A DNA stretch of 64,000 nucleotides from Rubellimicrobium mesophilum DSM 19309 (GTDB lineage: Bacteria > Pseudomonadota > Alphaproteobacteria > Rhodobacterales > Rhodobacteraceae). A program made the translations under genes and the position numbers. The notes under the pieces are model-generated. The model did no database searches, was not told the origin of the DNA, and saw only the letters and a program-made list of their open reading frames with translations. Where the stretch lies: the NCBI RefSeq assembly GCF_000600335.2, contig NZ_KK088571.1:17501-81500 (forward strand), read 5' to 3'. Positions 57,398 to 64,000 of this stretch are shown one piece after another. Numbering within the stretch: position 1 is the stretch's first letter; each line of letters begins with the position of its first letter.

Positions 57398-57684
57398 TGA
57401 TGGCTTGTATTGCTCTGTCGACGGTGGAACTTACGAGCCTTTCACCAAGTCTCCGAGGCGGAGAAGGATGGTGGAGGTCACTTCCTGCCTTTCGACTATC
57501 TGTTGCAGACGCACAGTCCCTACCAGTCGGGGATGGCTCGGAGGGTATAGCCTAGATGACAAGCGGCTGCGTTTAGACGGCGACGGGCAACCCTGCGGGC
57601 ACGGGCTTGACCTTGCAGCCGACCTGCGCGAAGCGGCTCCAAGCGCCATTTCAGTCGCGACATTTGTATGAGGAGTTGGATACA
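57398..57684. other. intergenic stretch, no gene recognised
   Basis: I see no supported gene. It presumably carries the promoter of the 57685 gene. Confidence 0.4.
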
Positions 57685-57912
57685 ATGGACTTGGAGACAT
57701 TCAGGCCGCGCGTTCACGAAGCCTTGCAGGCTTGGAACGTAGGTCAGCAGTTCACGCTGAAGGACCTCTTTGAGGCCCAGTGGGGCGAAGTGGCGCAACC
57801 GACGACGTTCGGGCAGGACTTCTTGGCAGCCGTCAGAAGGGGCGAGTTCCCGGACATTGAGGAGCGGCACAAGGACGGCGCAAACCACCAGTGGTATCGC
57901 CGCATCCGATAA
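57685..57912 (+). CDS. small DUF1413-like protein
   Basis: 75 aa starting MDLETFRPRVHEALQAWNVG at 57685. The pattern (F-t-lkDLF...W.......fG..F..aV..G.f) recalls a small family of single-domain proteins (DUF1413-like): QQFTLKDLFEAQWGEV, then FGQDFLAAVRRGEF. It ends HQWYRRIR. Function is unknown. The upstream 26 codons of the frame are less convincing. Confidence 0.5.
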   Translation: MDLETFRPRVHEALQAWNVGQQFTLKDLFEAQWGEVAQPTTFGQDFLAAVRRGEFPDIEERHKDGANHQWYRRIR

Positions 57913-58298
57913 GTCCAGCGCTTCAGAGTCGGTGTCACCAAACCTTCGCTTGCTCGCCGTGCTCTGAAGCACCCTGTACTTGGCCTCAAGACCCTTGCCA
58001 GCTAGGCGGACCATCGCTGGTGATTAGTCTGGTCGGCAGCACCGCTCGCCAGAGACTACAGCCTTGGGTGCCATGGTGGCCACAGACTCTAAACCTGAGC
58101 TTCTCAATCATGTCGACCAGGGTGGCTACCGCCCAGAACGCCGCGTGGACCTTCCACGTCGCGATCCGAGCGTTTTGGTTGCGCGCGGGGCGCCTTCTCA
58201 AAGCGAAGGAGCCAGAGAAGAGGACCAGCAGTCGGTCGCGATCTTCCAGACCGTGAAACAGCGACGCAACGGCCACCACGAGAGAAAAATGCCCAAGT
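57913..58298. other. intergenic stretch, no gene recognised
   Basis: Short frames occur on both strands, but none has convincing composition plus a start site. It lies between the 3' ends of two converging genes. Confidence 0.4.
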
Positions 58299-59232
58299 TC
58301 AACGAGCGGCGGCCCTTGGCCTCGATGGCCGCGCATTCGCTTGCAGCCATCCCTTGATGTGGTTGACGTCGGCTTCCCGCATGATGCCTCGCGGCATCTC
58401 CCTAATTTGCCCAAGCCAGCGAAGCCGCATGGTTCCGTCTTCTTCGATATTCATACCCGCCATGCGCTCATGGTCGCTGGGTTTAAACATGCCTTTTTCA
58501 AGGAAAGTGCGCAGCGAGAACACCCATCGGTCCCCTTGATAGGACTTTTCGATTCCTGGCGAGACTTTCATTGTCCGAGCGACAAACGCGCCGCCCATAA
58601 AAGGAATAAGGAAGTCATAAGCTCCATCTTGCTCCAGCGACGTCAAACCAAAAATCTGCGCAAGATCACGGGCAATGGCCATCGAGAGCCAGACGAGATA
58701 ATCCAAGGATTTCTCGTCGGCGAGGCCGCGCTGAAGCACTCTTGTGATCGTATGATGGCTCATGTTCGCGACTGTGAGCAGGGAAGATTCCACTTTTTCC
58801 GCAGTCGCTATATAGAAAAGGTTATTCAGGAAAACTGATCTTTCGTTGAAATCTAGCTCGTCGCTATGAACGGTGTGGAAAACTTCGGTTTCTGGCGCTG
58901 CACTGACCAACTGCGCGCTGACTGACTTAACCAGCGGGCTCCATGGGGCGGGGATAAACGGGTCACTGAAAGGTGGGCGAATAAGGGGTGCCATGGTCTC
59001 AAGGACGCGCCCCTCATGCTCCATTTGGGAAGACAATGCGAATTTCTTGAATGCTTGTGTTCGTCGAGGGCTTCCAAGCCAGTCTCGGATGGAGCTGTGG
59101 TCTGCCTGTTGTCGCACAAAAGCAGTTGCGTATCTCTTCGCGAGCCCTTCGTCCATTTAGCAGCGCTTCCTCAATTGGCGTTTTCTCATGCAGCTTGCGG
59201 TCGCCGGCGAGCCCGATCAAGTGCGAAGTCAT
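58299..59232 (-). pseudogene. hypothetical ~310-aa protein, one frameshift near its start
   Basis: The main frame starts MDEGLAKRYATAFVRQQADH at 59156 without a good ribosome-binding site. One base removed from ATGGAC at about 59155 joins it to MTSHLIGLAGDRKLHEKTPI (start 59232), giving IEEALLNDEGLAKRYATAF; that start has GGAGG ten bases upstream. The body is helical (SSLLTVANMSHHTITRVLQRG, VWLSMAIARDLAQIFGL). I recognise no family. It lies near the right end of the island. Confidence 0.6.
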
Positions 59233-59376
59233 TTGGCCTCCACCTCCATGTCCGTGGATCGAGCTGAATCGATGGCCTGCCGGCTCGGCAACGCAGCGTC
59301 TGCGGTGAGATGCTCGGATGCCGGACACACCTTTCGCCGCCCCAGCCTTCTCCGGAAGCAAGCGGCTGGGGGATAG

Positions 59377-59700
59377 AAGCCTTCGGCGCAGAAGTAACCG
59401 TTGAGCGAATCGAAAACGGCAGGATCACGCTGGACCTGATCGCTCGTATGAAGGCGCGCGCTTACGCTCCGGCCGAGGAGCCCAGCGACTTCTATGCGGA
59501 CCCACTCGGCTCGCCCGACGTCTGCCGCAGCTATGAGCCGTTGGGCCAGGAGATCGCCGAATACCTGGACGGGGAGGTGGATGTGCTCATCGCTACCGCA
59601 GGGACCGGAACTGCCCTAATGGGAGCCGCCGACGGGTTAATAGCTGCCGGCGTGACCCCGAAAAGCGCAATATTACGCTCGGCTGCGGCAACGGGGCCAA
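59377..59700 (+). pseudogene. fragment of a PLP-dependent cysteine-synthase-like enzyme
   Basis: The frame reads EAFGAEVTVERIENGRITLD, SDFYADPLGSPDVCRSYEPLG and EVDVLIATAGTGTALMGAADGL, matching the middle of cysteine synthase/cystathionine beta-synthase fold II enzymes (y.dQf.np.....y..lg.EI, then the GTGG phosphate-binding loop, here GTGT). Both ends are missing: the lysine-containing N-terminus is absent, and the frame becomes non-homologous after about 59680. It is a non-functional remnant. Confidence 0.65.
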
Positions 59701-60043
59701 GTATCTCGGGGCCACATCTATGGCAGGTCGCCCGCAAGGTGATACGGCAGCTTCGTCCCACAGGGTGCCTGAGTTGAAGAGACGCTATCGGACCGCGTTA
59801 CAGGAAACGGCTTGAGAGGGCAGGACACTTACCTTGCTTCTCAGCAGGACCAAGCGTCACCTGATCCACTATTTCAGAACTTCCCCACGGTGATGCTCTC
59901 CATCTGGATCCCGTTGTCGCTTCGAAATCTGGAGGCCCTCGCCACCCCGTCCCGCAGATCCTCCTCGCCCAGAGGGTGCTGCGGAGCGCCTTAGCTGCCC
60001 AACGCTGGCAGGTTTCTCGCCATACCCAACTGCAACCAGTGAC
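59701..60043. other. right-end sequence of the island, no gene recognised
   Basis: I see no complete gene. The part next to attR (59991-60043, minus strand) would become the new 3' end of the recombinase frame in the excised circle (tail GHWLQLGMARNLPALGS). Confidence 0.45.
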
Positions 60044-60066
60044 CAAATCCTGCCCCCGCAACCAAA
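60044..60066 (+). repeat. right attachment-site repeat (attR core)
   Basis: 23 bases identical to 2355-2377, including AAATCCTGCCCCCGCAACCA. Sequence similarity to the left junction stops on both sides. It marks the right boundary of the island. Confidence 0.88.
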
Positions 60067-60128
60067 CTCGAGCGAACTGACGAGAGACGGCGAAAGCCGC
60101 GCCTCGCTGGTTCGCGGAACAGACAATC

Positions 60129-60163
60129 CGAAGCCCCCGTTGCCGCAAGGCACGGGGGCTTCG
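60129..60163. terminator. displaced rrn-operon terminator hairpin
   Basis: CGAAGCCCCCGT (60129-60140) pairs with ACGGGGGCTTCG (60152-60163), with an inner TGCC-GCAA-GGCA stem. It lies 66 bases after attR, where the end of the rRNA/tRNA operon would have been before island insertion. It is a very stable stem without a clear T run. Confidence 0.65.
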
Positions 60164-60300
60164 TGCTGTCGGGCCCGGCCAAGCCCGCCCTCACCGGTCG
60201 AGGATCCGGCGCGCGCCGCCGGCCGGCCCGACCCGCAGCTCCGGCGACGGCACCACGCGTCCCCCCGGCCTGGACTGGCCGCGGCCGCCCCCGGAGCCGC
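60164..60300. other. short chromosomal spacer
   Basis: GC-rich, with no gene recognised. It lies between the terminator and the ABC-transporter remnant. Confidence 0.4.
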
Positions 60301-60420
60301 TCAGGCCGTGGCGAGCCGTGAGTAGAGGCCGCCTCTCGCCGCCAGTTCGGCGTGGCTGCCCAACTCGGCGATGCAGCCGTCCCGCATCACCGCGTGGCGG
60401 TCCGCGTGGCGGACTATGGC
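60301..60420 (-). pseudogene. C-terminal end of an ABC exporter ATPase
   Basis: Leftward translation gives RHADRHAVMRDGCIAELGSH and AELAARGGLYSRLATA then TGA at 60301-60303. This is the conserved tail of ABC exporters (H...aDriivl.dG.i.E.GtH.eLla..g.Y..L). The gene is cut at 60420 by insertion-sequence debris and its main part is absent from the window. Confidence 0.8.
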
Positions 60421-60956
60421 AAGAGATTGGATGAGCTCGTACCTAGCTCTGGACGACCTGATCTTTGGGTTGTGGCTGTGGCAAGTAGCTGAGGACTGAC
60501 GGCACCCAACAAGACCTTCTGATCTGGTTGAGGCGGATGAGGGCGCAGCCTAGGAGGGCGAAAGCCTCGTGGATGTCGGCGTGCCGCTCGCGACGGATGG
60601 TAAGGCGGCGGAAGCGGTTGAGCCAAGCCAGCGTGCGTTCCCCCACCCAGCGGTGCCGGCCCGGCTTTTTGCTCGTCTCGACTCCGCGTCTCGCGATGCG
60701 GGGCGCGATGGATCGGGCGCGACACGCGTTGCGGCAGCGACGGTGATCATAGGCCGTGTCGTCGTGGAGCGTCTTGGGGCGGCTTCGAGGCCGACTCCGG
60801 CCGGGCCGCACAGCCCTGGCGCAGAACTTCGACCAGGTCGGCATCGGGGGGCGCCGGGTCTTGTTGGCGATGCGGGCGGCGTTGATGCTGTAGACGCCCG
60901 TGACGGCCTCGAGCTGCCAGGGTTGGCTCCTGAGAGACTGTTGGAGGGAGGCATCG
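60421..60956 (-). pseudogene. IS5-family (IS427-like) transposase remnant
   Basis: Between about 60870 and 60510 the leftward frame reads TLHDDTAYDHRRCRNACRARS, IAPRIARRGVETSKKPGRHR and WVGERTLAWLNRFRRLTIRR, the second half of an IS5/IS427 DDE transposase. The first half is missing and the section from 60870 to 60956 is unrelated. It truncates the ABC-transporter gene. Confidence 0.78.
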
Positions 60957-61048
60957 ATGAGCGAACTCAGCGTGATCGGGCAGATTCTGGCCAAGCAGGT
61001 GTTCCAGGTCGTGATTGCGGGAGCCGACGTCAGGCTCGACTTGGCCTA
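60957..61048 (+). pseudogene. N-terminal scrap of an IS110-family transposase
   Basis: The frame MSELSVIGQILAKQVFQVV ending in LDLA and TAA resembles the conserved IS110 opening (MSELSVIGiDLAKqvFQvHG) with the catalytic Asp region altered. Only about 30 codons remain. Confidence 0.55.
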
Positions 61049-61155
61049 AGATGTGCTCGGCAGGCCACTCGCGTTGATGGCGGCGGAGGCAAAGGATAGC
61101 GACCAGCGAGGAAGGAGCGGATGGCGGGAGGTTCCTTGCCCGTAGGCCGGTCCTT

Positions 61156-61920
61156 TCAGGCTGGGGCTACGACGACCTCGGTTTCCCAGTCGCGGCAGCA
61201 GGCCGCAAGGTCAGGCGCCAGGGGCCGGTCCGTGACGAGGGTCGCGAGGTCAGCGAGCGACGCGACGCGCACCGGTGCGTTGCGCTGGAGCTTGGAGTGG
61301 TCGGCCACGAGGATCGTGCGCCGCGACTGGGCCAGAAGGGCCTGGCTCACCTCGACCTCCTGGAGGTCGAAGTCGAGAAGGTCGCCGGCGTCGTCGAGCG
61401 CGGAGCAGCCGATCACCGCCATGTCGAACCTGAACCGCCGGATGGTCTGTACCGCGAGCGGCCCGACGAGGCCGCCGTCCGAGCGACGGATCGTCCCCCC
61501 CGCGAGGATCACCCGGGCGTCGGGGCTGGCCAGGAGGATGCCGGCTACGTTGATGTTGTTGGTCACCACGAGAAGGTCGCGATGGCCGAGGAGTTCGCGC
61601 GCGACGGCCTCGGTGCTGGTGCCGATGCCGAGGAACAGCGAACTGCCCGGAGGGATGAGGCCGGCGCAGGCCCGGCCCATGGCGGCCTTGGCCTCGCCGT
61701 TCAGGCGCCGGCGCTCCTCATAGGCGATGTTGGTGGTGCCGGAGGGGAGGACGGCGCCGCCATGCACGCGCTCGAGCCGGCCCGCCTCGGCCAGTTCGGC
61801 CAGATCCCGGCGGATGGTCTGGTGCGTGACGCCGAAGTGGCGGGCGAGGTCCTCGACCGTCACCTTCCCGCCGCGGCGGGCAAGGTCGAGGATTTCGGGA
61901 TGGCGCAGGGTCTGGGACAT
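61156..61920 (-). CDS. glpR: DeoR-family repressor, probably GlpR
   Basis: 254 aa, complete. The N-terminal DeoR helix-turn-helix is KVTVEDLARHFGVTHQTIRRDLAELAEAGRLERVHGGAV in outline. The C-terminal sugar-phosphate-binding domain has SLFLGIGTSTEAVAREL, LVVTNNINVAGIL and MAVIGCSALDDAGDLLDFD. It is divergent from glpD with a 178-bp gap, the arrangement of the rhizobial/Rhodobacter glycerol locus. It likely represses the glp operon and responds to glycerol 3-phosphate. The substrate is inferred from the neighbour. Confidence 0.88.
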   Translation of the reverse strand: MSQTLRHPEILDLARRGGKVTVEDLARHFGVTHQTIRRDLAELAEAGRLERVHGGAVLPSGTTNIAYEERRRLNGEAKAAMGRACAGLIPPGSSLFLGIGTSTEAVARELLGHRDLLVVTNNINVAGILLASPDARVILAGGTIRRSDGGLVGPLAVQTIRRFRFDMAVIGCSALDDAGDLLDFDLQEVEVSQALLAQSRRTILVADHSKLQRNAPVRVASLADLATLVTDRPLAPDLAACCRDWETEVVVAPA

Positions 61921-62098
61921 GAGGACTCGGGCCGTGGTGCTGCCCCAACGGAAACACCATTCGGCGCGACTTGACGAGGGGTTCGTTTCGCTGCGTTGCA
62001 GAGCGTCATGGGTGGTGAAACGAAAAAACCGAACACCCAGCTTTACGGATCGCGCATCCTTGGCTAACGTCCCTCACGCGGCCGAGAGGAGGACGAGC
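61921..62098. promoter_or_regulatory. glpR-glpD divergent regulatory region
   Basis: It contains the promoters for both directions and presumably GlpR operators. I could not pick out a clear repeated operator by eye. GAGAGGAGGACGAGC immediately before 62099 is the glpD ribosome-binding site. Confidence 0.55.
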
Positions 62099-63712
62099 TT
62101 GCCGAAGTCCGACGCCCCGATCGACTTCGACCTTCTCGTCATCGGCGGGGGCGTGAACGGCTGCGGGATCGCGCGGGACGCGGCGGGGCGGGGGCGTTCG
62201 GTCCTGCTCTGCGAGAAGGGGGACCTCGCGGAGGGAACCTCCTCGGCCTCGACGAAGCTCTTCCACGGCGGGCTGCGGTATCTGGAGTTCCTGGAGGTGC
62301 GGCTCGTGCGCGAGTCGCTGATCGAGCGGGAGACGCTTCTACGGGCGATGCCGCACATCGCCTGGCCGCTGCGCTTCGTGCTGCCGCTCAATCCGGAGAT
62401 GCGGTTCGAGAGCGCGACGCCGGTGTCGCGGATGCTGGGGCTCGCGATGCCCTGGATGAGGGGGCGGCGGCCGGACTGGCTGATCCGGCTGGGGCTGGGG
62501 CTCTACGACAACCTCGGCGGGCGGGAGATCCTGCCGGGGACGCGGACCGTGGACCTGCGGGAGGACCCGGCGGGTCGGCCGCTCAAGCCCCGGTTCACGA
62601 AGGCCTTCGAGTATTCGGACTGCTGGGTGGAGGATTCTCGGCTCGTGGCCCTGAACGCGCGGGACGCGGAGGAGCGGGGGGCGCGCATCCGGACGCGGAC
62701 GCGGGTGGTCTCGGCGCGCGTCGCGGGCGGGGCCTGGGAGGTGGAGGTCGACGGCGACGCGGGCCGCGAGACCCTACGGGCGCGGGCCGTGGTGAACGCG
62801 GCGGGGCCCTGGGCGGGCGAGGTGCTGAGCCGGGCGCTCGGGCTGACCTCGCCGGACCGCATCCGGCTGGTCCGGGGCTCGCATATCGTGACTCGGCGGC
62901 TCTACGACCACGACCGGGCGTATTTCTTCCAGGGGCGGGACGGGCGGATCATCTTCGCCATCCCCTACGAGACCGACTTCACGCTGATCGGGACGACGGA
63001 CATGGAGCACCCCTCGCCGGACGTGCCGCCCGTCTGCACGCCGGAGGAGCAGGACTACCTCTGCGCCTTCGCCTCGGAGTATTTCGCGAGGCCGGTGACG
63101 CGGGACGACATCGTCTGGACCTATTCGGGGGTCCGGCCGCTCCACGACGAGGGGGCGCAGTCCGCCACGGCGGCGTCGCGGGACTACACGCTGAAGCTGG
63201 ACACGGCGCCCGGCGCGCCGGTGCTCCATGTGTTCGGGGGCAAGATCACCACCTACCGGCGGCTCGCCGAGGCGGCGATGGCGAAGCTCGGGCCCGTGCT
63301 GGGGAACGACCGGGGTCCCTGGACCGCCGGGGTGCCGCTGCCCGGGGGGGATTTCCCGGTGGACGGGGTGGAGCGCCTCGTGGCGGGGCTGCGCGCCAGC
63401 CATCCGTTCCTGACAGCGGCTTGGGCGCTGCGGCTCGTGCGCGCCTATGGGACCGAGGCCATGGCGGTGCTGGGCGGGGCGCGCGGGGCGGCCGACCTGG
63501 GGGAGGACTTCGGGGCGACGCTGACCGAGGCGGAGGTGAGCTGGCTCATGGAGAGGGAATTCGCCCGCACGGCGCAGGACGTGCTGTGGCGTCGAAGCAA
63601 GCTCGGGCTGCGGGTCAGCCCGGAGCAGGCCGCGCGGCTGGATGCGTGGATGCGCGACGCCCGAGGCGAGGGCGCGACGCCCAGGGCGGTCGCGGCGGGG
63701 GTGGGACGATGA
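62099..63712 (+). CDS. glpD: glycerol-3-phosphate dehydrogenase (FAD-dependent)
   Basis: 537 aa. The start is a TTG at 62099 (LPKSDAPIDFD) with AGGAGG eight bases upstream; the frame is open far back but that part is non-coding. The FAD-binding Rossmann motif DLLVIGGGVNGCGIARDAAGRG is at the N-terminus, followed by GTSSASTKLFHGGLRYLE. The conserved AIPYETDFTLIGTTD and WTYSGVRPLHDEG follow. It oxidises glycerol 3-phosphate to dihydroxyacetone phosphate at the membrane and feeds electrons to quinone. The stop overlaps the next ATG by four bases. Confidence 0.96.
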   Translation: MPKSDAPIDFDLLVIGGGVNGCGIARDAAGRGRSVLLCEKGDLAEGTSSASTKLFHGGLRYLEFLEVRLVRESLIERETLLRAMPHIAWPLRFVLPLNPEMRFESATPVSRMLGLAMPWMRGRRPDWLIRLGLGLYDNLGGREILPGTRTVDLREDPAGRPLKPRFTKAFEYSDCWVEDSRLVALNARDAEERGARIRTRTRVVSARVAGGAWEVEVDGDAGRETLRARAVVNAAGPWAGEVLSRALGLTSPDRIRLVRGSHIVTRRLYDHDRAYFFQGRDGRIIFAIPYETDFTLIGTTDMEHPSPDVPPVCTPEEQDYLCAFASEYFARPVTRDDIVWTYSGVRPLHDEGAQSATAASRDYTLKLDTAPGAPVLHVFGGKITTYRRLAEAAMAKLGPVLGNDRGPWTAGVPLPGGDFPVDGVERLVAGLRASHPFLTAAWALRLVRAYGTEAMAVLGGARGAADLGEDFGATLTEAEVSWLMEREFARTAQDVLWRRSKLGLRVSPEQAARLDAWMRDARGEGATPRAVAAGVGR

Positions 63713-64000
63713 CCCTGGAACTCCAGCGCGTGAGCCGGGTGGTGGGACAGCAGGTCCACCTTCATCCCACGAGCCTCGTCCTTCGGAACGGCACGATGAA
63801 CGTGCTGCTCGGGCCGACCCTGGCGGGCAAGACGACGCTGATGCGCCTGATGGCGGGCCTCGACCAGCCCACGGCCGGGCGCATCCTCTGCGAGGGGCGC
63901 GACGTGACCGGGGTCCGGGTGCAGGACCGGGGCGTGGCGATGGTCTACCAGCAGTTCATCAACTATCCGACGATGACGGTTTTCGAGAACATCGCCTCGC
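63709..64000 (+). CDS. glpS: ABC transporter ATP-binding protein, GlpS-like (partial at window end)
   Basis: The first 97 codons are in the window. MTLELQRVSRVVGQQVHL is followed by LLGPTLAGKTTLMRLMAGLD (Walker A, GPTLAGKT, here Leu-Ala in place of the common Ser-Gly) and the Q-loop VYQQFINYPTMTVFENIAS. ATGA overlap with glpD puts it in the same operon. In rhizobia glpD is followed by glpS and glpT (ATPases) and glpPQUV for glycerol uptake, so glpS is the best name, by synteny. Confidence 0.85.
   Translation, partial: MTLELQRVSRVVGQQVHLHPTSLVLRNGTMNVLLGPTLAGKTTLMRLMAGLDQPTAGRILCEGRDVTGVRVQDRGVAMVYQQFINYPTMTVFENIAS

Overview
The window is high-GC alphaproteobacterial chromosome, most likely Rhodobacterales. 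Three things point there: the wording of the 23S rRNA, an rrn operon ending 23S-5S-tRNA-fMet, and a glpR/glpD/glpS-type glycerol locus. All family assignments are from memory of motifs; no database search was possible.

Layout. 1-2375: end of an rRNA operon (partial 23S, 5S, tRNA-fMet). 2355-60066: one genomic island bounded by a 23-bp direct repeat of the tRNA-fMet 3' end (2355-2377 and 60044-60066), with a large serine recombinase at its left edge whose last codons lie inside the tRNA. 60067-64000: resumed chromosome, with a displaced hairpin terminator, an ABC-transporter remnant, insertion-sequence debris, then glpR (minus), glpD and the start of an ABC ATPase gene (plus).

Inside the island, 2.3-24 kb looks plasmid- or mobilisable-element-derived: recombinase, a P450, a DUF6880-like protein, a RecD2-like helicase, a MobC-like protein with a relaxase-like protein, a KfrA-like remnant, a ribbon-helix-helix regulator with an operator array, and a tightly coupled operon (18.5-23.9 kb) of a AAA+ ATPase, several unknown proteins and a metallophosphoesterase. 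No type IV secretion genes are visible, so it would be mobilisable rather than self-transmissible. 24-32 kb is a transposon zone (intact IS66 with an 8-bp target duplication, IS110, IS5) that also holds a cytosine-5 DNA methyltransferase/Vsr divergent pair.

32.5-57 kb is a defence-type region with three blocks. (1) 32.5-47.7 kb: a leftward operon UvrD-like helicase, DrmA, DrmB, nuclease/helicase fusion, facing a rightward pair (an unrecognised 989-aa protein plus a SNF2-like ATPase). This has the DISARM core genes but not a standard DISARM layout, and homologous insertion-sequence ends in inverted orientation flank it. (2) 47.9-49.5 kb: a more A+T-rich operon of two DUF488 proteins and a dual-OB-like protein. 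(3) 50.6-57 kb: AAA+ ATPase remnant, unrecognised 419-aa protein, two-HKD phospholipase-D-like protein and SNF2 helicase. Blocks 1 and 3 are the best candidates for something undescribed.

Many reading frames carry single-base indels, several in G/C homopolymers, and one helicase has a compensating +1/-1 pair. Part of the apparent decay is probably sequence error, so 'pseudogene' entries should be read with that in mind.
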